This document shows, piece by piece, positions 34,514 to 43,881 of a stretch of DNA of 64,000 nucleotides. The stretch lies in the NCBI RefSeq assembly GCF_015767635.1, contig NZ_CP065230.1, forward strand, positions 3,410,001 through 3,474,000, in the 5' to 3' direction. The DNA comes from Halomonas sp. A40-4. GTDB taxonomy: Bacteria; Pseudomonadota; Gammaproteobacteria; Pseudomonadales; Halomonadaceae. Position 1 is the stretch's first letter; each line of letters opens with the position of its first letter. The notes beneath the pieces are model-generated. The model saw only the letters and a program-made list of their open reading frames with translations, was not told where the DNA came from and ran no database searches. The position numbers and the translations under genes are program-made.

Positions 34514-36259
34514 TCAATGCGAGTGGCGCGGCACATCAGAACCCCGGCAACCGACCAGGAAGTCGAAGTCACAGCCTTCGTCCGCCTGAAGCACTCGTTC
34601 GATGTACAGTTGCCGGTAGCCACCCTGGCTGGCGATCAGCGTCGAGGCCGCCGTAGGGTCGCTTTCGGCCAGGCGTGAGGCCAGCTCTTCGTCGCTGATG
34701 TCCAGGTGCAGTCGGCCGCTGTGACAGTCGAGCTCGATCCAGTCGCCGTTGCGCACCGCGGCCAGCGGGCCGCCCGCGGCGGCTTCCGGGGCAACGTGCA
34801 GCACCACGGTACCGTAGGCGGTGCCGCTCATGCGGGCGTCGGAAATCCGCACCATGTCGGTCACGCCCTGGGCGAGGATCTTGGGTGGCAGGCCCATATT
34901 GCCCACCTCGGCCATGCCGTGATAACCCCGGGGGCCGCAGTGCTTCATGACCAGAATGTCGTTGGCTTCCACGTCCAGGTCCGGGTCGTTGATGCGCGCC
35001 TTGTAGTCGTCGAAGTCTTCGAAGACCACCGCGCGGCCGCGGTGCTGCATGAGTTCGGCTTTCGCCGCCGAGGGCTTGAGCACCGCGCCGTTGGGCGCGA
35101 GATTGCCGCGTACCACGCAGATGCCGCCATCCGCGGTGAGCGGGTTGTCCAGCGGCCGGATCACCTCGTCGTTGTACAGCGGGGCGTCCCGAACATTTTC
35201 CCACAGGGTCTTGCCGTTGACGGTCAAGGCGTCCTTGAAGGGCAGCCGGTCGGCTTCGCCCAGGCGCCTGAGCACCGCGGGTAGGCCGCCGGCGTAGTAG
35301 AACTCTTCCATCAGAAAGCGCCCCGAGGGCTGCAGATCCACTACGGTGGGGGTGCCACGCCCGACTCGGCTCCAGTCGTCCAGGGTGAGGTCAACACCGA
35401 TGCGCCCGGCAATCGCCTTGAGGTGAATCACCGCGTTGGTGGAGCCGCCGATGGCGGCGTTGGTGCGAATGGCGTTATCGAAGGCTTCCTTGGTGAGGAT
35501 CTTGGAGAGCTTGAGGTCTTCGTCGACCATCTCGACAATCCGGTTACCGGAGAGGTGGGCCAGCACGTAGCGGCGGGAGTCCACCGCCGGGATGGCGGCG
35601 TTGTGGGGGAGCGAAACGCCCAGCGATTCCGACATGCAGGCCATGGTGGAGGCGGTGCCCATGGTGTTGCAGGTCCCCGCGGAGCGGGACATGCCGGCTT
35701 CGGCGGCCATGAAGTCGTGCATCGAGATCTCACCCGCCTTGACCTGCTCGGAGAGCTGCCAGACCACGGTGCCGGAGCCGATATCCTTGCCCTTGTGCTT
35801 GCCGTTGAGCATTGGCCCGCCGGTGACCACGATGGTGGGGATATCGCAGCTCGCCGCCCCCATCAACAGCGCCGGGGTGGTCTTGTCGCAGCCCACCAGC
35901 AGCACCACGCCGTCCATGGGGTTGCCGCGAATGGCTTCTTCCACGTCCATGCTGGCCAGATTGCGGGTGAACATGGCCGTGGGGCGCAGGTTGGATTCGC
36001 CGTTGGAGAACACCGGAAACTCGACCGGGTAGCCGCCCGCTTCCAGGATGCCCTGCTTGACGTGCTCCGCCAGCTTGCGGAAGTGAGCGTTGCAGGGTGT
36101 CAGCTCCGACCAGGTGTTGCAGATGCCGATAATTGGCTTGCCCTGAAACTCATGGTCAGGAATGCCCTGATTTTTCATCCAGCTGCGGTACATGAAGCCG
36201 TTCTTGTCGGCGGTGCCGAACCACTCTGCGCTACGCAGCGGACGTTGACGTTTGACCAT
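34514..36259 (-). CDS. L-arabinonate dehydratase (IlvD/Edd family), copy 2
   Basis: Same reaction and motifs as copy 1 at 26657 (cluster cysteines in [33 protein letters not shown] serine); also 581 residues. The two differ by only a few residues at the ends (MVKRQRPLRSAEWFG start; a PTAAST and SDVPRHSH end). AAGGAG lies 9 bases before the ATG at 36259. Unlike copy 1 it stands alone and faces the TRAP operon at 36462 across a region with an inverted repeat shared with the xylD/TRAP region, so it should answer to a different signal, probably an aldonate. Confidence 0.9.
   Translation of the reverse strand: MVKRQRPLRSAEWFGTADKNGFMYRSWMKNQGIPDHEFQGKPIIGICNTWSELTPCNAHFRKLAEHVKQGILEAGGYPVEFPVFSNGESNLRPTAMFTRNLASMDVEEAIRGNPMDGVVLLVGCDKTTPALLMGAASCDIPTIVVTGGPMLNGKHKGKDIGSGTVVWQLSEQVKAGEISMHDFMAAEAGMSRSAGTCNTMGTASTMACMSESLGVSLPHNAAIPAVDSRRYVLAHLSGNRIVEMVDEDLKLSKILTKEAFDNAIRTNAAIGGSTNAVIHLKAIAGRIGVDLTLDDWSRVGRGTPTVVDLQPSGRFLMEEFYYAGGLPAVLRRLGEADRLPFKDALTVNGKTLWENVRDAPLYNDEVIRPLDNPLTADGGICVVRGNLAPNGAVLKPSAAKAELMQHRGRAVVFEDFDDYKARINDPDLDVEANDILVMKHCGPRGYHGMAEVGNMGLPPKILAQGVTDMVRISDARMSGTAYGTVVLHVAPEAAAGGPLAAVRNGDWIELDCHSGRLHLDISDEELASRLAESDPTAASTLIASQGGYRQLYIERVLQADEGCDFDFLVGCRGSDVPRHSH
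34655..35818. repeat. 1,164-bp identical segment shared with 26798-27961
   Basis: Second member of the direct repeat inside the two dehydratase genes. Beyond 35818 scattered differences appear (for example at 35819 and around 35850), and the last 30 bases at each gene start are unrelated at the DNA level. Confidence 0.9.
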
Positions 36260-36349
36260 GAGGTTAACTCCTTGTTTTGAATCAGTGACGGCTGAAGACC
36301 TGAGAACGTCTGCGCCGAATGTGCAAAACACTAAACTACCCACCCACAC

Positions 36350-36403
36350 TGGTCGACCATACAAAAGTATATGTTGAACAATTACTCTTAATGTTCAACA
36401 TTA
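36350..36403. promoter_or_regulatory. Operator region A between dehydratase copy 2 and TRAP operon 1
   Basis: Contains the palindrome TGGTCGACCA (36350-36359), a 23-bp element (36358-36380) that is identical to 46738-46760, and a perfect inverted repeat ATGTTGAACA (36371-36380) / TGTTCAACAT (36392-36401). The right half alone is TAATGTT-c-AACATTA. The form suits an FCD-type GntR regulator, and such a gene lies at 43080-43871. On the minus strand the shared element holds TATACT, a possible -10 for the dehydratase gene. Confidence 0.75.
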
Positions 36404-36461
36404 CCCTCGCAGGAATTATCAAATAGTCGCTTCACAACAACAAAGGTGAGGAATTCTAGCC

Positions 36462-37481
36462 ATGCTCAAAACGAAATACAGCTCGCTACTGACCGGTTCA
36501 GTGCTCCTGCTGGGCCTCTCGGCGGCTCAGGCAGCCGAATACGAATGGAAGTTTCAGGCATCCGAAACCTCGGGCGAGCCCAGCTTCAAGATCAAACAGG
36601 AATGGGCCGACAAGATCACGACAATGACCGACGGTCGGGTTGAGATCGAGGTAATGCCGATCAACTCCGTGGTGGGTCCCACCGAGACACTGACCGCGGT
36701 TAGTTCGGGTATCCTTCAGGGCCATATGACCGACCCCAGCTACTTCTCCGGCCAGGATCCCGCTTTCGGCATGCTCGGCAACCTTGTCGGCGCCTGGCAG
36801 AACCCCTACGACTTCCTGGAGTATATGAAGTACGGCGGCGGTGAAGAACTCTACAACGAACTGGTCGAGCCCTATGGTAGCCACCTGATAGCCGCCGCTA
36901 CCTTTCCGTTAGAGTCGGTGCCCTCCACTGTCCCCATTGAATCGATTGAGGATTTTGAGGGCCTCAAGATCCGCGCACCGCAAGGCATGGTGTACAACAT
37001 CTTTGAGCGCATCGGTGCCACGCCGGTCAACTTACCGGGCTCCGAGGTGTATACCGGGCTGGAGAAAGGCGTGATCGACGCCGCAGACTCCACGGTACTC
37101 TCGAATAACGACGCCATGGGCCTGCACGCTTTCGCCCCTTACCCGCTGTATCCAGGCTTTCACTCCATGCCGATGATCGCCGTATCGATCAATAAGGATA
37201 TCTGGGATGGCCTGCCCGAGGACCTTCAGACGACCTTGCAGACGGCCTTTGATGGTATGGCCTATGACCTGATTGCCCGCCTCAAGGAGCAAGATATCGA
37301 GACGCTGCAACGGCTTCAGGAAGACCCTGAGGTTCACCCCTTCAACCTGCCGGAAGAAGAGCGTCAGAAATTCCGTAACGCGGCTGAGCAGGAGTGGCAA
37401 GAGTGGGCCGGCGAGAATGAAATGACCCAAAAGATCTATGACTCCGCCACCGCCTTTTTGCGCTCGCGCAATCTGCTTTAA
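36462..37481 (+). CDS. dctP: TRAP transporter substrate-binding protein DctP, system 1
   Basis: Periplasmic receptor that feeds a TRAP secondary transporter, 339 residues. Signal peptide of about 24 residues (LLLGLSAAQAAE). Family features: the long helix region around PTETLTAVSSGILQGHMTDP, then the conserved arginine segment FEGLKIRAPQGMVYNIFERI that binds the ligand carboxylate, and GLEKGVIDAADSTVLSNN. TRAP ligands are usually carboxylates; the downstream AraD1-type and semialdehyde dehydrogenase genes suggest a pentonate such as L-arabinonate. GGTGAGGAA precedes the ATG. Confidence 0.92.
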   Translation: MLKTKYSSLLTGSVLLLGLSAAQAAEYEWKFQASETSGEPSFKIKQEWADKITTMTDGRVEIEVMPINSVVGPTETLTAVSSGILQGHMTDPSYFSGQDPAFGMLGNLVGAWQNPYDFLEYMKYGGGEELYNELVEPYGSHLIAAATFPLESVPSTVPIESIEDFEGLKIRAPQGMVYNIFERIGATPVNLPGSEVYTGLEKGVIDAADSTVLSNNDAMGLHAFAPYPLYPGFHSMPMIAVSINKDIWDGLPEDLQTTLQTAFDGMAYDLIARLKEQDIETLQRLQEDPEVHPFNLPEEERQKFRNAAEQEWQEWAGENEMTQKIYDSATAFLRSRNLL

Positions 37482-37506
37482 CTCAGTCTCATCTCACTAA
37501 CCATCG

Positions 37507-37539
37507 CATCGCTCGGGGAATTCATCGACCCGAGCGATG
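37507..37539 (+). other. Strong intercistronic stem-loop between dctP and dctQ (system 1)
   Basis: Perfect 11-bp stem (37507-37517 with 37529-37539, arm CATCGCTCGGG), 11-base loop, no T run. It lies 25 bp after the dctP stop. Like the one at 48016-48045 it probably protects the dctP message from 3' decay so the binding protein is made in excess over the membrane parts. Confidence 0.7.
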
Positions 37540-37555
37540 TTCGTAGAGTCGCGCC

Positions 37556-38164
37556 ATGTCTCAAAAAACACCTGACAATCAATACCGCTCTCCTCCCACT
37601 CATGATCTTCCCGAGATCCTCGAAACGGAGGAGGTCCCCCCCGAACGTAACGCGCTTGACCGCCTGATCGTACGTGGTGGCAGGGCGGTTTCCTGGCTGG
37701 TGCTTGTGGCGATGGGCATTAGCGTCGTGGAAGTTTTCATGCGCTACGGTTTTAACAATCCCACCTCCTGGGTACACGAAACCGTGGTATTTCTGATTGC
37801 CGTTATTTTCGTGCTTGGCGGCCCGGCGGCCATGGCGCGCAATAGCCATATTCGCGTCAAGGTGCTCTACGACAGCGCCGGCCCAACGCTGAAGTGCTGG
37901 ATGGATCGCTTTAACGACCTGCTGACGCTGATTTTTTGCATGTCGATGAGCTACGCCGCTTTTTACATGTTCTGGGGCGCGACGCATAACCCGCTGGGCG
38001 AATGGTCGCTGGAGCGCTCAGGCACCTCCTGGAATCCGCCTTTTCCTGCCATGGTCAAGGGCATGATTTTTTTTGCTCTGACACTGATGACGCTGCAGGC
38101 CTTGCTGCACCTATGGCAATCGCTTAAAGCGAAACCCCATACTGGTACCGGGGAGACGCGCTGA
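37556..38164 (+). CDS. dctQ: TRAP transporter small permease DctQ, system 1
   Basis: Four-span membrane subunit, 202 residues, longer than many DctQ proteins because of a 45-residue cytoplasmic N-terminus. Family features: WLVLVAMGISVVEVFMRYGF, then FNNPTSWVHETVVFLIAVIF and the GGPAAMARNSHIRV motif. It starts 75 bp after dctP and its stop overlaps the start of dctM by one base (TGATG). Confidence 0.9.
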   Translation: MSQKTPDNQYRSPPTHDLPEILETEEVPPERNALDRLIVRGGRAVSWLVLVAMGISVVEVFMRYGFNNPTSWVHETVVFLIAVIFVLGGPAAMARNSHIRVKVLYDSAGPTLKCWMDRFNDLLTLIFCMSMSYAAFYMFWGATHNPLGEWSLERSGTSWNPPFPAMVKGMIFFALTLMTLQALLHLWQSLKAKPHTGTGETR

Positions 38165-39465
38165 TGGATATTTCAACCGCAACAATCCTCATGGTGGGTG
38201 CTATTTTCGCGCTGCTGGTTACCGGTTTGCCGTTGGCATTCATTACCGGTTTGGTGGCCATGGCCTTTACCTTTGGCTGGTTCGGCGAGGCGGCGCTGCC
38301 ACTGGTCACCAGCCGCGTCTATGGGTTTATCACCGAATATTCGCTGGTAGCGGTGCCCATGTTCGTGTTGATGGCGTCACTCTTGGATCGATCTGGCATC
38401 GCCAAGGACCTGTTCAACGCCATGCGCGTTTTTGCCGGCCGTCTGCCAGGCGGCGTCGCGGTGCAGACCATTGTGGTGGCATTCTTCCTGGCTGCCCTTT
38501 CGGGCATTATCGGCGGGGAGATCGTCCTGCTGGGGATTCTGGCACTGCCGCAAATGCTCCGCCTGGGCTACGACAAGCGCCTCTCCATTGGCGTGGTGTG
38601 TGCCGGTGGCGCCCTGGGCACCATGATGCCGCCCTCTATCGTGCTGATTATCTATGGCCTGATCGCCAGTGTATCGATTGCCGACCTGTTCGCTGCTGCC
38701 GTTACCCCCGCTATCATCCTGATGGGCTCCTATATCGCCTATGTGCTGGTGCGCTGCCTGAGAAATCCCGCGCTGGGTCCGCCATTGGATAAGGACACCC
38801 AGGACAACCCTTTCGCCAGCAAACTGGACGCCGTCAAAGCCATTCTGCTTCCAGGGCTGATTGCCTTTCTCGTGCTGGGCACTATCTACGGCGGCATCGC
38901 CTCGGTCACCGAGGCAGCGGCCATGGGTGTCTTCGGCGTACTGCTCGCCACCATCGTGCGCGGCGAGTTCACCCCCAGCATGCTGCACCATAGCCTGGGC
39001 CAAACCATGAACACCTGCGGCATGATCATCTGGATCGGCATCGGCGCCGCCGCCCTGGTGGGCGTCTACAATCTGATGGGCGGCAACCGCTTTGTGTCGA
39101 GCCTGATCCTGGGGCTCGACGTCGCGCCGATTGTGATCATTCTGGTAATGATGGCCATCATGCTGGTACTCGGGCTATTTCTCGACTGGATCGGGATCGC
39201 CATGCTGGCCCTGCCGATCTTTCTGCCCATCGTCACTCAACTGGGGTTCGACCCGATCTGGTTCGGTATTCTGTTCGCCGTCAATATGCAGGTGTCGTTC
39301 CTGTCACCGCCCTTCGGGCCCGCCGCCTTCTATCTTAAAAGCGTGGCACCGCCGGATATCAGCCTGAAGGATATCTACCTGTCTGTACTACCCTTTATGG
39401 CCATTCAGCTGTGCATACTCGCGGCGCTATTGATGTGGCCGCAACTGGCCATTTGGCCACTATGA
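38164..39465 (+). CDS. dctM: TRAP transporter large permease DctM, system 1
   Basis: Twelve-or-more-span membrane subunit that carries out sodium-coupled transport, 433 residues. Typical features: FITGLVAMAFTFGWFGEAAL near the start, SLLDRSGIAKDLFNAM, LSGIIGGEIVLLGILALPQM, GTMMPPSIVLIIYGLIASVS and the C-terminal SPPFGPAAFYLKSVAPPDIS. The one-base stop/start overlap with dctQ shows coupling. It forms one importer with the two preceding genes. Confidence 0.94.
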   Translation: MDISTATILMVGAIFALLVTGLPLAFITGLVAMAFTFGWFGEAALPLVTSRVYGFITEYSLVAVPMFVLMASLLDRSGIAKDLFNAMRVFAGRLPGGVAVQTIVVAFFLAALSGIIGGEIVLLGILALPQMLRLGYDKRLSIGVVCAGGALGTMMPPSIVLIIYGLIASVSIADLFAAAVTPAIILMGSYIAYVLVRCLRNPALGPPLDKDTQDNPFASKLDAVKAILLPGLIAFLVLGTIYGGIASVTEAAAMGVFGVLLATIVRGEFTPSMLHHSLGQTMNTCGMIIWIGIGAAALVGVYNLMGGNRFVSSLILGLDVAPIVIILVMMAIMLVLGLFLDWIGIAMLALPIFLPIVTQLGFDPIWFGILFAVNMQVSFLSPPFGPAAFYLKSVAPPDISLKDIYLSVLPFMAIQLCILAALLMWPQLAIWPL

Positions 39466-39493
39466 TAACCGCCACCTGCATGAGGAGAACGCC

Positions 39494-40480
39494 ATGCGAA
39501 TAATTCAGTGTGAACACCAGGGCCAGGTTCGCGCCGCGCTGGTCGAGAGCGAAGAGCAAGTCAGACTGCTCGACGGCGATACCTACACCCTGGCCAACCG
39601 GGCGATTAGTGCCGGCAAGCCGCTCAGCGAAATGGTGACGGGAGCGCTCACCGATATCCGCCTTGATTACCAGGCGCTGGTCGACGATAAGCGCCTGATG
39701 CCACCGCTGACGCACACCGACCCGGCGCACTGCCTGGTGACCGGCACTGGCCTTACTCATCTGGGCAGTGCCGATACCCGCTCGGCGATGCACGCAAAAG
39801 CTCAAGCGGCTGAAGAGGATATGACCGATTCCATGCGCATGTTCAAGCTGGGCGTGGAAGGTGGCAAACCCGGTGCTGGTAAGCCGGGCGCGCAGCCGGA
39901 GTGGTTCTACAAGGGCGACGGCCAGTGCGTGGTGGCCCCGGAAGCAGCGATCCCCTCCCCCGCCTTTGCTGAAGATGCCGGCGAGGAGCCCGAACTGGCA
40001 GGGCTTTACGTGATTGGCAACGATGGTCAACCCTGGCGAGTCGGCTATGCTTTGGGTAACGAGTTCTCAGACCACGTCACCGAGCGCTTCAACTACCTGT
40101 GGCTGGCTCATTCCAAGCTACGCGCCTGCAGCTTTGGGCCCGAGCTATTGATCGGTGAGTTGCCAGCGCACTTAGAGGGCACCAGCCGTATCCAGCGCAA
40201 TGGCGAAACGGTGTGGGAGAAACCCTTTCTTACCGGCGAGGCCAACATGGCACACAGCCTGGCTAACCTGGAATATCACCATTTTAAATACCCGGGATTC
40301 CGCCGACCCGGCGATGTCCATGTGCACTTTTTCGGCACCGCAACACTCAGCTTCGCCGACGGCATCAAGGTGCGCGAAGGCGATTGCTTTGAGATCAACA
40401 TCCATGAATTTGGCCGCACCCTGCGCAACCCGCTAAGGGTTGAAGCAGACGCACCGTCCATCAGCGTGAAACCGCTTTAA
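39494..40480 (+). CDS. AraD1/GguC-type FAH superfamily 2-keto-3-deoxy-pentonate dehydratase
   Basis: Member of the fumarylacetoacetate hydrolase superfamily, 328 residues, of the AraD1/GguC branch. It would convert 2-keto-3-deoxy-L-arabinonate to alpha-ketoglutarate semialdehyde. Visible motifs: CLVTGTGLTHLGSADTRSAM, KPGAQPEWFYKGDG, and the metal-binding glutamates in EDAGEEPELAGLYVIG, followed by GYALGNEFSDH. Function is inferred from family placement and the semialdehyde dehydrogenase gene 31 bp downstream. TGAGGAGAA precedes the ATG. The related enzyme at 49979 belongs to a different branch. Confidence 0.82.
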   Translation: MRIIQCEHQGQVRAALVESEEQVRLLDGDTYTLANRAISAGKPLSEMVTGALTDIRLDYQALVDDKRLMPPLTHTDPAHCLVTGTGLTHLGSADTRSAMHAKAQAAEEDMTDSMRMFKLGVEGGKPGAGKPGAQPEWFYKGDGQCVVAPEAAIPSPAFAEDAGEEPELAGLYVIGNDGQPWRVGYALGNEFSDHVTERFNYLWLAHSKLRACSFGPELLIGELPAHLEGTSRIQRNGETVWEKPFLTGEANMAHSLANLEYHHFKYPGFRRPGDVHVHFFGTATLSFADGIKVREGDCFEINIHEFGRTLRNPLRVEADAPSISVKPL

Positions 40481-40511
40481 CACCTGATTTTTTACACCAA
40501 CAGGAGGCTGT

Positions 40512-42086
40512 ATGACTCTGGAAGGCAAACTACTTATTGGCCAGCAGGCCATCAGCGGTAAACAGGCGGACATTCAAGCCGTCAATCCCGCCACCGGCAA
40601 GGCCCTGGACCCCGTCTACCCCGGCGGTAGCAAAGCGGAAGTCGAGCAAGCGTGTGAACTTGCCGAAGCGGCTTACGCCACTTACCGCGAAACCTCGCTT
40701 GAAGACCGAGCCGTGTTCCTCGAAACCATCGCCAGCGAGATCGAGGCAATCGGCGAAGCACTGACCGAGCGTGGCGTCGCCGAAACCGGCCTCCCCGAGG
40801 CGCGTCTGCAGGGCGAACGTGGCCGCACATGTGGCCAGCTACGCTTGTTCGCCAACGTGGTACGGGCCGGCGAATGGCTCGATGTGCGCATTGATCCCGC
40901 ACTGCCCGACCGCGAACCGATGCCGCGCGTCGACCTGCGCCAGCGGCATATCGGCCTGGGCCCGGTCGCGGTATTTGGCGCCAGCAACTTCCCGCTGGCC
41001 TTTAGTGTGGCCGGTGGCGATACCGCGTCGGCGCTGGCCGCAGGCTGCCCGGTGGTGGTCAAGGGTCACTCCGCCCACCCCGGCACCTCAGAGTTGGTCG
41101 GCCGTGCCATTCAACGCGCCGTTGCCAAGTGCAACCTGCCTGAAGGCGTCTTTTCACTGCTGTTTGGTTCGGGCAAAGAGATTGGTCAAGCGCTGGTCGC
41201 CGACCCGCGCATTCAGGCGGTGGGCTTCACCGGTTCACGCAGTGGCGGTACGGCACTAATGGCCACTGCCCAGGCGCGTCCTCAGCCGATCCCGGTCTAC
41301 GCCGAGATGAGTTCCATCAACCCGGTGTTCCTGCTACCGGAAGCGCTCAAGGCACGCGCCAACGCCATCGCCGAAGGCTTCGTCGGCTCCCTCAACATGG
41401 GCGCCGGTCAGTTCTGCACCAACCCTGGCTTGGTAATCGGGGTGAAGGGTGCCGACCTGGATGCCTTCATCGATACCGCTGGCGAAGGTGTCAAAGGGAG
41501 TGCCGCCCAGACCATGCTCACACCGGGCGTTCATGGTGCCTACAACGATGGCATCGGCGCCCTGGCTAATCACCCCAACGTTCGCAACGTCGCCCGGGGT
41601 CAGGCCGGCGAAGGCCCGAATGCTTGCCAAAGCGGACTGTTTGTCGCTAGTGCGACCGACTTCCTGGCAGATGAGACTTTGCAAGCCGAAGTATTCGGCG
41701 CCAGCTCGCTGGTCATTGAATGCGCCAACGTCGACGAAATGCAGCGGGTCGCTTCCCAGGTCGAAGGACAGCTCACCATTACGCTACAGATGGATGACGG
41801 CGACCTGGCGACCGCCAAGCAACTGCTGCCAACCCTGGAGCGCAAGGCAGGCCGGATCCTGGCCAACGGCTGGCCAACCGGTGTAGAAGTGTGCCATGCC
41901 ATGGTGCACGGCGGGCCTTATCCGGCGACATCGGACTCCCGCACCACCTCGGTGGGCAGCGCGGCGATTTTCCGCTTCCTTCGCCCGGTGTGCTACCAGG
42001 CGTTGCCGGAAGGGTTACTGCCCGAGGCGCTCCGTGACGGCAACCCCTATGGCGTATCTCGTCTGGTCGATGGCAAGCGCGAATAA
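40512..42086 (+). CDS. Alpha-ketoglutarate semialdehyde dehydrogenase
   Basis: NAD(P)-dependent aldehyde dehydrogenase that makes alpha-ketoglutarate, the end of the oxidative pentose route. The 524-residue product has the long form of the KGSADH group, the general base in EMSSINP (E265) and the nucleophile in [10 protein letters not shown] (C302). Segments [20 protein letters not shown] and [14 protein letters not shown] are group-typical. AGGAGG lies 5 bases before the ATG. It is the last gene of the TRAP operon 1 and would serve both the arabinose and xylose branches, since no other copy lies in the window. It ends 19 bp from the convergent dehydrogenase gene. Confidence 0.92.
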   Translation: MTLEGKLLIGQQAISGKQADIQAVNPATGKALDPVYPGGSKAEVEQACELAEAAYATYRETSLEDRAVFLETIASEIEAIGEALTERGVAETGLPEARLQGERGRTCGQLRLFANVVRAGEWLDVRIDPALPDREPMPRVDLRQRHIGLGPVAVFGASNFPLAFSVAGGDTASALAAGCPVVVKGHSAHPGTSELVGRAIQRAVAKCNLPEGVFSLLFGSGKEIGQALVADPRIQAVGFTGSRSGGTALMATAQARPQPIPVYAEMSSINPVFLLPEALKARANAIAEGFVGSLNMGAGQFCTNPGLVIGVKGADLDAFIDTAGEGVKGSAAQTMLTPGVHGAYNDGIGALANHPNVRNVARGQAGEGPNACQSGLFVASATDFLADETLQAEVFGASSLVIECANVDEMQRVASQVEGQLTITLQMDDGDLATAKQLLPTLERKAGRILANGWPTGVEVCHAMVHGGPYPATSDSRTTSVGSAAIFRFLRPVCYQALPEGLLPEALRDGNPYGVSRLVDGKRE

Positions 42087-42105
42087 ACAAGCGCGACTTG
42101 AGACC

Positions 42106-43032
42106 TTACTCAATAAAGGCGTCGGTGGTTTCACGATGACCGTATAAAAATGCATCGGCGACCTGGCGCAGCGGGGCAACATCCACCTCGCTGCGTTTTT
42201 TTGTGATCAATTCGCCAAAACGCGCGTAGAGGCCTTGATATTCGCGCTCTTCAGCGTCGATGAGAACGTCGTCGTCAATCACTAGACGGCAGCCGCCCTG
42301 GGTAAGGCTCAGGCGGCTTCCATCACTGTCGATATGCATATCCCAGGTGGGCGGGCCGGGTTGACGAAAGTCAAAATCAGCCTCAATCAGCGCGCCTTCT
42401 GGATCGGTGAAGGAGAGCTCCGCTGCAATGGGGGTTTGCGCGTTACTGGGTACCTGCAACCGTGCTTTTTGCAGGAAAAATGGCTGCGGCAAAATAGCGG
42501 TGGCAATCGAAAGCGCGTTAATACCCGGATCAAATACGCCCATGCCACCGACCTCCCAGATCCACGCCTGGCCTGGGTGCCATACCCGAACATCTTCCTT
42601 CCATTCGATCTCCACTCGCTGCACCTGACGCTCACTCAACCACTTCCGGGCCTGGGCCACACCGGGAGCAAACCGCGAATGCCAGGCGGCAAACAGGCTA
42701 ACGCCCTGCCTGGAAGCGGTGGCAATCAAGTCCTCCACTTCGCTTAGCGTTGCCCCTGGCGGCTTTTCCAGCAGCACGTGCTTGCCGCGCAAGAGCGCCG
42801 CCCGCGCCTGGGAGTAGCGCAAGTGGGTTGGTGTGCAGATCGCGACGGCGTCGATATCCGGATGAGCATCAAGCATCGCTTCCAGACCTTGATAGCCAGG
42901 TAAATCCGGCAATGAAGTATAAGGATCCGCCGTGGCGACAAGATGGCAGTTCGGGGTGGCGGCTATCGCCGGCAGGTGCTGGTCGCGGACGATCTTGCCC
43001 ACGCCAACCAGGCCAAGGGTAAAGTCAGACAT
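42106..43032 (-). CDS. L-arabinose 1-dehydrogenase (Gfo/Idh/MocA family)
   Basis: Oxidises L-arabinose (often also D-galactose) to the lactone with NAD(P)+. The 308-residue product matches the Azospirillum brasilense enzyme along its length as I recall it: LGLVGVGKIVRDQHLPAI at the start, HVLLEKPPGATLSEVEDL, LFAAWHSRFA, EWKEDVRVWHPGQAWIWEVG, then GVFDPGINALSI with the catalytic residues, and VDVAPLRQVADAFLYG at the end. GAGG lies 8 bases before the ATG. It is the last gene after xylD, the EamA gene and gntR on the minus strand, so it may be induced with them rather than with araFGH. Confidence 0.9.
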   Translation of the reverse strand: MSDFTLGLVGVGKIVRDQHLPAIAATPNCHLVATADPYTSLPDLPGYQGLEAMLDAHPDIDAVAICTPTHLRYSQARAALLRGKHVLLEKPPGATLSEVEDLIATASRQGVSLFAAWHSRFAPGVAQARKWLSERQVQRVEIEWKEDVRVWHPGQAWIWEVGGMGVFDPGINALSIATAILPQPFFLQKARLQVPSNAQTPIAAELSFTDPEGALIEADFDFRQPGPPTWDMHIDSDGSRLSLTQGGCRLVIDDDVLIDAEEREYQGLYARFGELITKKRSEVDVAPLRQVADAFLYGHRETTDAFIE

Positions 43033-43079
43033 ACGCTTACCTCAATTGAAAACGTTCACTCTAGAGAAGCGATCGGGAG

Positions 43080-43871
43080 TCAGTGTGCGGTATGGAGCAG
43101 CTCGACAGTGCGTCCTAATGAGCTGGCGCTATGTTCAAGACCCAGCGCTTCCGCGGTACCCGCCAATACGGCTTGGGAAGCTAAAAAAGCCTCACGGGGT
43201 CGGCGCAACCGAATGCTCTCCATGAGATGTCGATGGCGTTCCAGACTCTCTTCAGGGTCGGAGGCACTCTCGTTGGACATGGATATCAGCATATAGATGG
43301 AGGGGCGCAGAATATGGGATAGCTGTGCCCAGACGATATTGTGGGTCGCCTTGAAGATCGCTTCGTGGAAAGCAATATCGCATTCGCTATGCAGTCGTCG
43401 CTCTTCTTCGCAAGTCGCATTGCGCAGGTTCTGCCCCAGGCCCTCAAAGGCTTCCTCGATGGCGACCAGATCCCGTGCCTTGGCACGCTTGGCGGCGGTC
43501 ATTGCCACATAGGGTTCAACGTCCAGTCGAAAGGCGAGGATTTCGCGCTGAATATCCGGGTTGGGGGCGGCGTAGCGGGTTAACCAGTCGGTCACCTGGG
43601 CGTCGAGAATGTGCCACTCCGAGTATTCACGCACCTTGGAGCCATGGCCGGAAATACGCTCAATAATGCCAGCATCCACCAACTGACGCAGGTCGCTACG
43701 CACCGCTGAGCGATTGATCGCGAAGCGCTCGCATAGGTCCAGTTCACGGGGTACAAAATCGCCCGGATGATAATGCCCTCCGAAAATCTCCTCGGCGAGA
43801 TGCTCGGCGATACTGGGGCGAGCGGTGGGTTTCCTTAAAGATGAAGTCAATGCGGTAGGCCCCTGTTTCAA
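43080..43871 (-). CDS. GntR family regulator, FCD (FadR) subfamily
   Basis: Transcription factor of 263 residues. N-terminal winged helix (VPRELDLCERFAINRSAVRS, then DLRQLVDAGIIERISGHG) and an all-helical FCD effector domain with the metal-binding Asp/His set (FRLDVEPYVAMTAAKRAKA, SECDIAFHEAIFKATHN). FCD members usually sense sugar acids. The start is TTG at 43871 or TTG at 43850; the second has GGGG at better spacing. It lies between the two TRAP/dehydratase modules, whose intergenic regions share a GntR-like inverted repeat, so it is the likely common regulator. Confidence 0.9.
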   Translation of the reverse strand: MKQGPTALTSSLRKPTARPSIAEHLAEEIFGGHYHPGDFVPRELDLCERFAINRSAVRSDLRQLVDAGIIERISGHGSKVREYSEWHILDAQVTDWLTRYAAPNPDIQREILAFRLDVEPYVAMTAAKRAKARDLVAIEEAFEGLGQNLRNATCEEERRLHSECDIAFHEAIFKATHNIVWAQLSHILRPSIYMLISMSNESASDPEESLERHRHLMESIRLRRPREAFLASQAVLAGTAEALGLEHSASSLGRTVELLHTAH

Positions 43872-43881
43872 TTCCTGTCAA

